A stretch of DNA of 64,000 nucleotides from Flammeovirgaceae bacterium UBA2338 (GTDB taxonomy: Bacteria > Bacteroidota > Bacteroidia > Cytophagales > Cyclobacteriaceae), in the NCBI GenBank assembly GCA_002344795.1, contig DDUM01000020.1, positions 1-64,000 of the forward strand, in the 5' to 3' direction. Position 1 is the first letter of the stretch. Every line of letters begins with the position of its first letter. The position numbers and the translations under genes were made by a program. Below are positions 18,558 through 27,785 of this stretch, in pieces. The notes under the pieces are model-generated. The model searched no databases. It saw nothing but the letters and a program-made list of their open reading frames with translations, and was not told where the DNA came from.

Positions 18558-19658
18558 TCAAAGGCTAATATATACTGAACTAAGTGCTTCTGCACTTTTC
18601 AATTGTCCAAATTTAGCAGCTACATATCTCTTTCCCTCTCGAGAAAAGTCCTCTCTGAGATTTTTATTTTGCGAGAGTCGAACAATTGCTGCTGCCATTT
18701 CTTCGACCCCTTTGTTTGGAACAAGTAAACCTGATACTTCATTTTCAAATATTTCTGATGGTCCTCCGCAGTCGGTTACAATCAGCGGAACTCCATAGGT
18801 CACTGCCTCCAGACAAGTGATTGAAAAAGATTCAGACTCAGAAAAATTTAAGAAAATGTCCGCTTCCTTAATAATTCGCTCAGTATCATCGATAAAACCA
18901 CGAAATACTATACAATTGGTTAATCCAAGCCTAACAACCTCCCTCTGCAAGTCTCTTTTATAAAGTTTGTTTCTTCCTAACCCCAAATCTCCACCAGCAA
19001 TTACCAAATGTAAATTTGGAACTTGCCTCTTGGCGATCGAAAAAGCCCTTATCGCATACTCATGTCCCTTGCCTTTAGTAAAATTGGCCAAATACAACAA
19101 TTTGACGCCTTGAGTAAAGTTCTTAACATCGTGTTTTTCCGAGATTTTTATGGAATCATAAATTAGGATTGAAGCAAGTCCCAATTTTTCAAGTTTTGAT
19201 TTAACAGCCTCAGAAACAGATATTACCCGATCAGAATATTTTCTTATCAGGTATACAAAAAAATGATACAAAGATCGAATATATGAATCAGGCATCAGCC
19301 TGACATGATACACTACTTTAGTTTTAGGCCTTATTAGTTTAACTGCCACCCCGCACATATTGTACATATCATTTACATGTACAATTTCAATACAATTTTT
19401 TTTAATATATCGTAGTAGGCGAATTGAGTTCCAAATCAAAAAAGGGAAATACAAAATAGCCGAAACACTCCTGCTAATTTCAATAAAATTTAGAGAGATA
19501 ACATCCATTTCCCTTTTCCTTAAGTCTAAAATCATTGCAGACTTTGATGGAATCGCAAAATAAAACTTAGCCGAGTCTATTTTGGATGTAACTTCTGCTA
19601 TAGATTTAAACGCTCCGGTTAAAGCAAGCGAATTGTCAACTATCAATATTCTCAACAT
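18558..19658 (-). CDS. Glycosyltransferase family 4 protein
   Basis: A 366-residue GT-B-fold glycosyltransferase. The C-terminal half carries the nucleotide-sugar site typical of GT4: LLYLANFTKGKGHEYAIRAF, then SESESFSITCLEAVTYG with the E-x7-E motif, then VPLIVTDCGGPSEIFENEVSGLLV. The N-terminal half has IVHVNDMYNMCGV and VVYHVRLMPDS. It is the last gene of the seven-gene polysaccharide operon and overlaps the preceding glycosyltransferase gene by 23 bases. The donor and acceptor sugars cannot be told. Confidence 0.9.
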   Translation of the reverse strand: MLRILIVDNSLALTGAFKSIAEVTSKIDSAKFYFAIPSKSAMILDLRKREMDVISLNFIEISRSVSAILYFPFLIWNSIRLLRYIKKNCIEIVHVNDMYNMCGVAVKLIRPKTKVVYHVRLMPDSYIRSLYHFFVYLIRKYSDRVISVSEAVKSKLEKLGLASILIYDSIKISEKHDVKNFTQGVKLLYLANFTKGKGHEYAIRAFSIAKRQVPNLHLVIAGGDLGLGRNKLYKRDLQREVVRLGLTNCIVFRGFIDDTERIIKEADIFLNFSESESFSITCLEAVTYGVPLIVTDCGGPSEIFENEVSGLLVPNKGVEEMAAAIVRLSQNKNLREDFSREGKRYVAAKFGQLKSAEALSSVYISL

Positions 19659-20868
19659 TTTTTTTTGTAAGTGCCTCTACGGCTGAAATCCAACCTTCAA
19701 AATTTATTAATTCATCAAAATCAGTTGCCCGTCTAATTGACAGCTTTCGGTATTTATCAAGATTTTTTGACAATATTTTTTCAAGATTGTTACTCCAAAA
19801 TTTTCTGCCCTCCATATTATTTAAGTCAGGTAATAGCAGTCCAAAATCACCAAAATATGGGTAAGTAATTTCTCCGTGATGATCAAAATCTTTTACTAAT
19901 ATTTCCCTTGCTCCATATGGGCTATCAGCTGCCAATATCGGGAGCCCACATGCCATGGCTTCAACTATTGAATTCCCAAAACCTTCATGTAGGGAAGTAG
20001 ACACAAAACAATATGCATTAGCCAAATACTTGAAAGGATTTTGCGTATATCCAAGAAAATAAATCTTACAATTTGGCTCAAACCTAACACTCAAATCGCA
20101 ATAGTCCATTTTCATTTTTTTGCATTGAGCCACAAGACTCTCTCTTTCTGATCCATCACCAATAAGTAAAAGTCGATAATCATTGTGTCCCTCAAAATGT
20201 GAAAATATTTCTATCAAATAATTGAAACCCTTTTCAATCGCAAACCTTCCATGACTTATAATTACTGGCGAAGTAAAAATATTGTGTTCAATCTCACTAA
20301 GCTGTTCTTTACTCTTTGAGTTAATACCTTTCATGTTAAATCCGTTATACAAAACCAGAATACTTCTTCTAATACCATAAAATGTTCTTAATTCTCCTTG
20401 CACCCCTTGAGATAACGTCACAATCAAATCTGCTCGATTGTAAAAATAGGGTATAAATATTTTATGTCGACAAAATCCAACAATACCCTTAATATTCTGG
20501 TCAAATCTTTTAGACCCCCTCACACTAAGAATTAATTTTTCTCCACTTCTTGAGAGGACATTAACATAATCAGCCCCCTCTAAAAAACTTATTGATATCG
20601 AGATGTTAAATTCATTTTTTATTTTCTTCAGTTTTTTAACTCTCTGAAAGAATCGAAATAATTTTCCGATCCATGTTCTTGATTGAGGAATACTTAAACT
20701 AATTAAATCACCACCTAGATTATAATTTGCCATCCCATTGGCATTAAACACTACATTGATAATCTTATATCGTTTGCTGAGTGAAGTACTTAGTTTTGAA
20801 AACGATTCTTGCGCGCCCCCAAAATCAAGATTTGGAATGATCAGAAGAATAGAAGTTTCATTATTCAT
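19636..20868 (-). CDS. Glycosyltransferase family 4 protein
   Basis: A 410-residue GT-B glycosyltransferase. The N-terminus (LLIIPNLDFGGAQESFSKL) is the usual acceptor-domain start. The donor domain has VIISHGRFAIEKGFNYLIE, the SLHEGFGNSIVEAMACG loop with the E-x7-E motif, and LPILAADSPYGAREIL. It overlaps wecB by 8 bases upstream and the next glycosyltransferase gene by 23 bases downstream, so it is translated as part of the same operon. Specificity unknown. A+T-rich codon use is like its neighbours in this operon and higher than in the housekeeping genes of the window. Confidence 0.91.
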   Translation of the reverse strand: MNNETSILLIIPNLDFGGAQESFSKLSTSLSKRYKIINVVFNANGMANYNLGGDLISLSIPQSRTWIGKLFRFFQRVKKLKKIKNEFNISISISFLEGADYVNVLSRSGEKLILSVRGSKRFDQNIKGIVGFCRHKIFIPYFYNRADLIVTLSQGVQGELRTFYGIRRSILVLYNGFNMKGINSKSKEQLSEIEHNIFTSPVIISHGRFAIEKGFNYLIEIFSHFEGHNDYRLLLIGDGSERESLVAQCKKMKMDYCDLSVRFEPNCKIYFLGYTQNPFKYLANAYCFVSTSLHEGFGNSIVEAMACGLPILAADSPYGAREILVKDFDHHGEITYPYFGDFGLLLPDLNNMEGRKFWSNNLEKILSKNLDKYRKLSIRRATDFDELINFEGWISAVEALTKKNVENIDS

Positions 20869-21985
20869 TTAGATAATCCTTGATATGAAGGGTAATAAAT
20901 TTTGCGCTTTTTCCACCACCATAAGGATTGCGCTTGGTAGACATTGATACGTATACAAATGAGTTATTTAAGAGTTTAACCGCGTGTTTATAGATACTTT
21001 CTTCGTTTACTCCAACAAGTTTGGCACAACCTTCCTTTACTCCCTCAGGTCGTTCCGTGGTTGTACGCATAATCAATACAGGCTTACCTAACGAAGGAGC
21101 TTCTTCCTGGACTCCACCAGAATCTGTAAGTATGAATTTACAACTCATCATTAAGAACACCATCTGATCATAAGGCACTGGATCAATTAGAAATATATTA
21201 GGTGTTTCGTTAAGAATTCCATACACTATTTTTTGCACATTAGGATTTAAATGAACCGGATAAACAAAGGAATAGTTAGGAAAATTTTCTGCTAATCTCC
21301 TGACTGCATTACATATAGTATAAAAACCATCAACAATATAATTCTCCCTACGGTGACCAGTGATTAAAACCATTCCTTCATAGCCTGTCAATTGTTTATC
21401 GAATAATTCGTAATAATTCTTGACTTTCTTCATAACTTTCTTCCGTGTCAAGAAAAGCGTATCAATTACAGTATTGCCTGAAATAAGTATTCTTCCTGTT
21501 AATTTCTCTTTAATTAAAGCCTTAGCAGATAACTCTGTAGGGGCAAAATTTAAGGTAGCAATGGCGCTGATTATCCTTCTATTTACCTCTTCAGGAAAAG
21601 GTGAATTAATATTATAAGATCGCAACCCAGCTTCAACATGAGCTACTGGTATTTGCTGGTAGAATGCAGCCATTGATGCTGCCATAGCCGAAGAAGTATC
21701 TCCTTGAACAATTACACAATCAGGGTTAATCTCCTGAAAGTATTCTGAGCATTTCCGTAAAACCATTGATGTAAGAGAGGAAAGATCTTGATTTGAAGTC
21801 ATTACTCCCAGATCTACATCCGGTATAAACGAAAATAATTCATACAAAGGTGACAACATCTCTTTGTGCTGTCCAGTAGAAACCCATCGCACCTTGAATG
21901 TTCTTATTTTCTTGAGCTCAGCATAAACAGGAAATAATTTAATCACTTCAGGTCTAGTACCCGCAATAATTACTATGCTTTTCAT
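20861..21985 (-). CDS. wecB: UDP-N-acetylglucosamine 2-epimerase (non-hydrolysing)
   Basis: A 374-residue enzyme interconverting UDP-GlcNAc and UDP-ManNAc. It has the family motifs GTRPEVIKLFPVYAEL, VSTGQHKEML, VQGDTSSAMA, HVEAGLRS followed by PFPEEVNRR, LITGHRREN, and LTDSGGVQEEAPSLGKPVL followed by RTTTERPEGV. Length is standard. In the operon it overlaps the pyruvyltransferase-like gene by four bases (ATGA). Its product suggests a ManNAc-derived sugar in the polymer. The UDP-ManNAc dehydrogenase (wecC) that often follows is not in the window, so the ManNAc may be used directly or the partner lies elsewhere. Confidence 0.95.
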   Translation of the reverse strand: MKSIVIIAGTRPEVIKLFPVYAELKKIRTFKVRWVSTGQHKEMLSPLYELFSFIPDVDLGVMTSNQDLSSLTSMVLRKCSEYFQEINPDCVIVQGDTSSAMAASMAAFYQQIPVAHVEAGLRSYNINSPFPEEVNRRIISAIATLNFAPTELSAKALIKEKLTGRILISGNTVIDTLFLTRKKVMKKVKNYYELFDKQLTGYEGMVLITGHRRENYIVDGFYTICNAVRRLAENFPNYSFVYPVHLNPNVQKIVYGILNETPNIFLIDPVPYDQMVFLMMSCKFILTDSGGVQEEAPSLGKPVLIMRTTTERPEGVKEGCAKLVGVNEESIYKHAVKLLNNSFVYVSMSTKRNPYGGGKSAKFITLHIKDYLNE

Positions 21986-23109
21986 TGATAAACTTTAGAG
22001 TAAAAGAATGATTGAAAATGACTGAAACTAGCATTCAACACCTTTTTATTTTCAGCAACATCCTTTTTGACAGCAGTAATATAATCATCTGATTTATGAA
22101 TTCTCCTCAATGCCTCATTTACAATCACATCTACGTTAAAAGGCTTTTCAATTAATGCAGAAGAGTTCAGTAGCATCGCAGCAATTGCCCTTAGTTTCGG
22201 CTCAATTTCTAGACATATTCCTGGGATCCCTAAGCTTGCAGCAACAATTGCACCATGGGCACGGCTTGATATAATGCAAGATACAGACATAAGATTTTGC
22301 AAATAGTCACATAGTTTTTCCTGAGAAGGATTCCAAATAAAGATGGGGTATAGAGATTTAACATTCTCAATGTACCACTCATCTTGATTTGAATAGAAAG
22401 AATAAAATTCTATCTCCAACCCAGCTGCTTTTAATCGTTCAGCTACCCTCAGCGCACTATGGATATGCAAATGATTGTCGATTGCCCAGTCACGTAAAAT
22501 AAATCCCACTTTATTCCCCTTTTTAACAGGAGTTAATTTTAATAATTTTAGCCAACCGTTTGTACAAAAAGCAATATCAGTTGATTTGAGTATAGGGTAT
22601 TTGAATCCGTACTTTTTAGCTAGTTTATAACTCGCATCATCACGAACAAAAAGTAAAGAAAAATCGGAAAGTGTAATAATCGAGGAGTAAAATTTCTTTG
22701 AAGAAGTCGTAAATGTTCCTACCCCAATACCGAGACCAACTCTCAAGGTTGCCACAACGCTTCCTTTACCTCTCCATAACTTAAATTCATTGTATATTTT
22801 TCTAAATCTCTTAAATCCAATAATTCTAATAATACGGTTAATAAACCAGTGCTTAGCGTTACCGTTTTGAAAATCAAAGTAAACCCCTCCTCCACCATGA
22901 ATAATTAAATCAACATTCAAGCTACTAGATGAAGAAACAATAGGAAGTTCTCCTATATATTTTTTTATGTAATTAGGTTGCTTACTCTCTGTACAAATAA
23001 AAATTTCAGCATTTGGAAATTCTTTTCGTGTAAGATATAATGCTGTCAGCATCAATATATCATCGCCAAGATTTCCCCATCCGTAATATCCTTGCAGCAC
23101 TATTTTCAA
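21982..23109 (-). CDS. Polysaccharide pyruvyl transferase family protein
   Basis: A 375-residue protein with the CsaB/polysaccharide pyruvyltransferase layout. The N-terminal nucleotide-type motif is GYYGWGNLGDDILM, then LIIHGGGGVYFD, a central TDIAFCTN, and a C-terminal SSRAHGAIVAASLGIPGICLE. The last segment matches the conserved SxRxHGxxxA family signature. It would transfer pyruvate from phosphoenolpyruvate to a sugar to make a ketal. The start is a TTG at 23107-23109, one base beyond the TAG of the preceding gene. Some family members are not pyruvyltransferases, so the activity is probable but not proven. Confidence 0.86.
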   Translation of the reverse strand: MKIVLQGYYGWGNLGDDILMLTALYLTRKEFPNAEIFICTESKQPNYIKKYIGELPIVSSSSSLNVDLIIHGGGGVYFDFQNGNAKHWFINRIIRIIGFKRFRKIYNEFKLWRGKGSVVATLRVGLGIGVGTFTTSSKKFYSSIITLSDFSLLFVRDDASYKLAKKYGFKYPILKSTDIAFCTNGWLKLLKLTPVKKGNKVGFILRDWAIDNHLHIHSALRVAERLKAAGLEIEFYSFYSNQDEWYIENVKSLYPIFIWNPSQEKLCDYLQNLMSVSCIISSRAHGAIVAASLGIPGICLEIEPKLRAIAAMLLNSSALIEKPFNVDVIVNEALRRIHKSDDYITAVKKDVAENKKVLNASFSHFQSFFYSKVYQ

Positions 23110-23110
23110 A

Positions 23111-24319
23111 CTACCTACTTATTAATTCTTCAAAAATTTTTACCAATTTCTTAGTCTGATTTTCAACTGTATACTCCGTAAAGTCTCCTCTACAGGAAAA
23201 ATAGGATACATCTCCCCCTTTAAATTTCTCGATACAATGAATTATAAATTGAGGTAAATCTCCCAGCATTTCAGCTGAAAAACAATCTCCCAACTCCTTT
23301 CCAATAATACTATTAACAGTGCTAGTACTGCGAGTAATGGCTAATACCCTCCTCCTAGCAGCTATATACTCTAAAACCTTTGAAGGAAAAAAAAGGTCAT
23401 GTCGATCATCATCCTCAAGTGAGTCAATCAACATTAAGATATGGGCGCTTCTCTGAAGTTTTATCGATTCTTCCTGAGAAACATGACCAATATTCTTAAC
23501 ATTTTTCAGGTCTAACTTATTGAACTGTTCCTCGTACTGTGGATCAAAAAATCCGGCAAAAATAAATTCGGATACTTCTTTAAATTCAGGTCGCAATTCC
23601 AATGATGTTTGTATGGCATTGAGAAGTGCTTCTGGGGATCTTGAACCATAAAGCCTACCCGTAAAAACAAATCTAATCTTTCCCTCAACTGAAACTTCAT
23701 TTTTATTAATGCTTGAAGATTCTATTACATTAGGTAGTTGACGTAATTTTCTTGAATACTGCGGGTATTTTGATGCATAAAATCGCAATGTCAATTCAGA
23801 AGTAACTGTAACTACATCCGCCAGTCTAAAACACTTATACTCCCAATATGAATCCAATCTTGATTTTCCTGAAATTGACCTATAAAATGGATTATCTACC
23901 CACGTATCACTTAGATGCATTACCCAAGGGATACTGAATTTGCGCTTTAATTTATAGGCCATTACTGCAGAACTAAATGGGGTAGACCTTGAGAATAACA
24001 AATCAGGAATCTTCTTCAACTTCACAAAAGCCGACAGCCAATGAAAAATAAACTGCTCATCAGGCACCATAAGCTTTGGGGCAATTCTCTTAATTCCCCC
24101 TAACAATAAACCTGGCAGAGTGGGCAAAACCAAAACCTGATCCACAAAGTTTAAATATGTTTTGAGTTTCTCCTCAGCTGGTGCCCAGCCAGGAGCTGGA
24201 ATGGTGGTTAACAAACTCGTATCATAAATTTTAGATAACTCAAGTAGATATCGTCCAGTTTGCAAACTTTCTGGAGAATTTTTTGGAGGCGCAGAAATGC
24301 TTACTACCAATATGTTCAT
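23111..24319 (-). CDS. Glycosyltransferase family 4-like protein
   Basis: A 402-residue GT-B-type protein beginning MNILVVSISAPPKNSPES. The ATG at 24319 overlaps the TGA of the methyltransferase gene (TGATG). An upstream in-frame TTG at 24343 is possible but would overlap that gene by 25 bases. The C-terminal half has FVFTGRLYGSRSPEALLNAIQ, then NIGHVSQEESIKLQRSAHILML and PSKVLEYIAARRRVLA, the usual donor-binding layout. The N-terminal half has LFSRSTPFSSAVMAYKL and PWVMHLSDTWVDNPF. The layout is similar to sugar transferases of the WbuB type. Specificity is unknown. Confidence 0.88.
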   Translation of the reverse strand: MNILVVSISAPPKNSPESLQTGRYLLELSKIYDTSLLTTIPAPGWAPAEEKLKTYLNFVDQVLVLPTLPGLLLGGIKRIAPKLMVPDEQFIFHWLSAFVKLKKIPDLLFSRSTPFSSAVMAYKLKRKFSIPWVMHLSDTWVDNPFYRSISGKSRLDSYWEYKCFRLADVVTVTSELTLRFYASKYPQYSRKLRQLPNVIESSSINKNEVSVEGKIRFVFTGRLYGSRSPEALLNAIQTSLELRPEFKEVSEFIFAGFFDPQYEEQFNKLDLKNVKNIGHVSQEESIKLQRSAHILMLIDSLEDDDRHDLFFPSKVLEYIAARRRVLAITRSTSTVNSIIGKELGDCFSAEMLGDLPQFIIHCIEKFKGGDVSYFSCRGDFTEYTVENQTKKLVKIFEELISR

Positions 24320-25011
24320 CAGATTATTTTTCTGTAAATACAAGTAGTATGTATATCTGTTAATAAATTGTTATTAGCATCAAACTTATTGACAAACCCA
24401 CTATCCTCGACAGAAGGCGTTTTCACAATTTCGTAGTCACCAAAAATAGTTGTGTCCTCAAATCTAAAATTACTGTTATAAATTACTAACAAACCTCCCT
24501 CTAGTAATTGATTCGATAATTCCTTAACCGATGCTTCAAATTTTTGAAAAGGATAAATCCTTTCACAGTTAGTCACATTTTTGGTATCCTCCCATCTGCA
24601 TAATACAGAAAGACAAAATATCAAATCATACTTACCTTCCTTTTCAATATTTTCAGTAGAACTAAAAAGAAACTTTATTCTGGCATCATTGTTTTTTCTG
24701 CTTGCCTTTCTAAGGTTTCTATTATTTATATCAACTCCAATTATCTTCGCGTCTTTAAAATATTCTCGCAACGAGAAACACTCCTCTCCTGTCGAACAAC
24801 CAAAAGATAAAATTAATGGTTCTACATTATTTCTACTACTTAGGAAAATTTTCTGCACTTCTGCAAAGAGCTCAGGGTATCTATTAACCGCTGTGGTTGA
24901 AGTCAATTGATGCTGATCTGAATAAAAACCTCTAATTTTTTTTTTTAGTTGCAATTTCCAAAGCGTGAGCAAATTGTATATACCTTCCTTAATCTTCTTG
25001 CGATGTATCAA
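24319..25011 (-). CDS. CheR-like SAM-dependent methyltransferase
   Basis: A 230-residue protein with a Rossmann methyltransferase core: motif I ILSFGCSTGEECFSLRE, motif II IIGVDINNRNLRKAS, and a later strand YDLIFCLSVLCRWED, followed by LSNQLLEGGLLVIYNSN. The C-S/T-G-E pattern is similar to CheR, but it lies in a polysaccharide operon and has no chemotaxis neighbours. A sugar or lipid-linked acceptor is therefore more likely (inference). The start is a TTG at 25011, with no other in-frame Met before the core. It sits 13 bases after the flippase gene. Confidence 0.82.
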   Translation of the reverse strand: MIHRKKIKEGIYNLLTLWKLQLKKKIRGFYSDQHQLTSTTAVNRYPELFAEVQKIFLSSRNNVEPLILSFGCSTGEECFSLREYFKDAKIIGVDINNRNLRKASRKNNDARIKFLFSSTENIEKEGKYDLIFCLSVLCRWEDTKNVTNCERIYPFQKFEASVKELSNQLLEGGLLVIYNSNFRFEDTTIFGDYEIVKTPSVEDSGFVNKFDANNNLLTDIHTTCIYRKII

Positions 25012-25024
25012 AACCAGAGTAATT

Positions 25025-26398
25025 TCAAATATTTAAAAAAAATATAAGGGCCATAACTGCACCCACTATCACAGCGTCTCTAAATAAAATCAATGCTGAG
25101 ATCTTTACCATTCTAAAAATAATAAATAAAGTGACCAAATTAGTTAAGAAAGTAGCAAGGCTAAACCCAATTACAGAAAACTTTATGCTACCGTAGTAAA
25201 GACCAATCCACAATCCAAAAAACTTAATTCCCACAAAGAATATATTGGTTATAAAAACAACCCACTCTTTATTCATTAATCTAAATAAAACAGATAGAGG
25301 AGAGCCAGGGACAGTAAATATAGCCCCCATACATAAAATTGAAGCAAAAACACCAGATTGCTCCCATTCTGTCCCAAAAATTAACCTAAACAGCCACTCA
25401 CTTGTCAATGCAAGAACAACAAGTGGCACAAAGCTTAGCAACAATAATTTCTGATATAATGAAACGACCAGTGACTTAAGCTTTTCCCCTGAGTTTTGTA
25501 TCGTTTCAGCGGCCTTTTGAAGAAAGACTGTTGTTGAGGAATTGATAATAAGTGAAAGTGGTAAATTAACCATACTATTTGCCAATGCGAATAACCCCAC
25601 AATACCTTGATCAAACCATATTGAAAGAAAATATATCGGTAATTGATTGCTGAGATTGGACACAACTATACCGGTAGTTAAGTATGTAGGGTATGTTTTA
25701 TATTTTAAAAAGGTTGATTTTAATTCTAACCAATTAATATCCTTAAAAATCTGTGTTATCTTCCTTTTTATTGTGGGGCCAAACTTCACAATACTCTCAA
25801 ATGGATAACTGAGTAGGTTACCAATAATAATTCCTAATGCTGCCGGCTCAGCCAGAACTCCATATAAAATTGCAACTCCCTTGCTCAGCGAGGTAGAAAA
25901 AATTTTAGCAACAGCACCTCTTTTAAACTCTTTTAACCGGATATTCCAACCAAGAAGGATATTATCAATCCCCATTAAAAAATAATAGATTGGAATCCAA
26001 ATCAAATAAGCACTTAACTCAGTAAGGGTGAAGGCGCTCATTAATTCATATTTAAATATATATATGCCTCCAAAAACGAAAAGTGTACCCATAAGAAGAA
26101 CCAATAAAGTAATCTGCAACAGCCTTACAAACTCCTTATCATTTTCAGCAGCAACATACCCAGAGGGAAATTGCAGCGTAGATAACGGAGAAATATTATT
26201 TATCACAGCGATAAATAAGGCAAATACTCCGTATGCTTCAGGCCCATATATTCTGGCTATGAATGGGGTAAAGGCAAAACCAATCATTTGAGCAAGTACA
26301 TTGCCAGAAAAAGTGATCGCAAGGTTATGCCCGAAAGATCCCTCTGAAAGAAACCTTTTCTTTAAACTGATTACATACCGGATAGCTTTTGTCAACAT
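25025..26398 (-). CDS. Oligosaccharide flippase (Wzx/RfbX-like)
   Basis: A 457-residue polytopic membrane protein with about 12-14 predicted helices. It starts from the ATG at 26398. A TTG 15 codons upstream is open but adds only a polar stretch. Typical of the MOP exporter superfamily are the N-terminal amphipathic GNVLAQMIGFAFTPFIARIYGPEAYGVFALF and the repeated hydrophobic blocks. It should move lipid-linked repeat units across the inner membrane. It is the first gene of the seven-gene operon, so the operon promoter should lie in the 289 bases between it and the divergent glycosyltransferase gene. No unambiguous box was found there. Confidence 0.92.
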   Translation of the reverse strand: MLTKAIRYVISLKKRFLSEGSFGHNLAITFSGNVLAQMIGFAFTPFIARIYGPEAYGVFALFIAVINNISPLSTLQFPSGYVAAENDKEFVRLLQITLLVLLMGTLFVFGGIYIFKYELMSAFTLTELSAYLIWIPIYYFLMGIDNILLGWNIRLKEFKRGAVAKIFSTSLSKGVAILYGVLAEPAALGIIIGNLLSYPFESIVKFGPTIKRKITQIFKDINWLELKSTFLKYKTYPTYLTTGIVVSNLSNQLPIYFLSIWFDQGIVGLFALANSMVNLPLSLIINSSTTVFLQKAAETIQNSGEKLKSLVVSLYQKLLLLSFVPLVVLALTSEWLFRLIFGTEWEQSGVFASILCMGAIFTVPGSPLSVLFRLMNKEWVVFITNIFFVGIKFFGLWIGLYYGSIKFSVIGFSLATFLTNLVTLFIIFRMVKISALILFRDAVIVGAVMALIFFLNI

Positions 26399-26687
26399 AA
26401 AATACTCAGAAAACAAAATAGTTGGCTTATTTCCAACCTTCAAACTTCGCTAAAAATAAATATCCTTATCGTATCTTTAGCACGTTTTATGATCACCACA
26501 ATACTCAATAACAGTTTCCTCGCCATAAAGACGAAATGAATGAGAGGCACCCTTATACAACTATTTATTGAATATGTATGATCAATTCAAAAAAATCAGT
26601 AATTCATAGCATTGGAAATAGTTACTACCCTAGCCCAGCAAAATAGTTTTATTAATATCAAATCCACTGATTATCCACCTTACTGGC

Positions 26688-27785
26688 ATGGCATCTCACA
26701 AAAACACCGGTAACAAATTAGTGTTTATTGTTCCTTATCCTTTTGATCAGGCGCCAGGACAACGATTCCGCTACGAGCAATATTTAACCACACTCAAACA
26801 AAGAGGATTTGTAATCGAGATTCATTCATTTCTCAACGAAAAAGCTTACTCCTCATTCTATGAGTCTAATAAGTTACTTCAAAAAATTAGAGGAATTACA
26901 ACTGGATTCTTGAAAAGAATCTACTTGCTTTTCAAGCTTAAAAATACTGGGTTCATCTTCATTTATAGAGAAGCCACACCATTAGGGCCACCCTTCTTCG
27001 AATTCATTGTGGCAAAATGGTTAATGAAAAAAATAATTTACGATTTTGATGACGCCATCTGGATCACAGACAACTCCTCTGAATCTAAACTTCTTCAATA
27101 TCTTAAATGGCGCAACAAAATTTCCAAAATATGCAGGTGGAGTTATAAGGTAAGTGCAGGCAATGAATACTTGTACAAGTTTGCCAGGCAGCACAATAAT
27201 AACGTTACCTTAAATCCCACTACGATAGCAACAAATTCACTGAATCAAATATCCGTACGAGACAAAGTTTCTCCCAAAGAGATTTTCGTTGGATGGACAG
27301 GATCCCATTCAACGTTAAAGTATTTGCAGGAAATTGAAGATGCCCTGCAATGCATTGAAGAGAAATATGAAAACGTAAAATTTTTGATAATCGCCAACAA
27401 AGCACCAACGATAAAATTGAAAAGAATTGAGTTCTTGCCATGGAGAAAAGAATCTGAGCTTTCTGATCTAGCCAAAATTGATATTGGCATTATGCCTCTT
27501 CCTAATGATGAGTGGACAAAGGGTAAGTGTGGGTTTAAAGCGCTTCAATATATGGCCATGGGCATTCCAGCTGTTGCATCTCCCATTGGAGTAAATACTA
27601 CAATAATCAAACATAATGAAAACGGATTCCTTGCATCTGCAAATAATGAGTGGGTAAATTTTTTATCATTATTAATTGAAAGCTCAGAATTGAGATCAAA
27701 ATTGGGAAAAGCAGGAAAACAATTTGTAATTAACCACTACTCTGTTTCTTCCAACACATCTAATTTTCTTTCCTTGTTTGAATAA
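26688..27785 (+). CDS. Glycosyltransferase family 1/4 protein
   Basis: A 365-residue GT-B-type transferase. The N-terminal half has FIVPYPFDQAPGQRFRYEQY and an EATPLGPPFFEF stretch followed by KIIYDFDDAIW. The donor half has EIFVGWTGSHSTLKYL, LAKIDIGIMPLPNDEWTKGK, and FKALQYMAMGIPAVASPIG, which is the donor-phosphate loop. It is divergent from the flippase operon. Its 3' end overlaps the convergent membrane-protein gene by 49 bases, an unusually long tail-to-tail overlap. Substrate unknown. Confidence 0.9.
   Translation: MASHKNTGNKLVFIVPYPFDQAPGQRFRYEQYLTTLKQRGFVIEIHSFLNEKAYSSFYESNKLLQKIRGITTGFLKRIYLLFKLKNTGFIFIYREATPLGPPFFEFIVAKWLMKKIIYDFDDAIWITDNSSESKLLQYLKWRNKISKICRWSYKVSAGNEYLYKFARQHNNNVTLNPTTIATNSLNQISVRDKVSPKEIFVGWTGSHSTLKYLQEIEDALQCIEEKYENVKFLIIANKAPTIKLKRIEFLPWRKESELSDLAKIDIGIMPLPNDEWTKGKCGFKALQYMAMGIPAVASPIGVNTTIIKHNENGFLASANNEWVNFLSLLIESSELRSKLGKAGKQFVINHYSVSSNTSNFLSLFE

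Noticed and set aside
22005..22030. ATTGAAAATG word as in the hairpin repeat
   Set aside because: It lies inside the pyruvyltransferase-like gene, and no inverted partner or other hairpin of the set is near.
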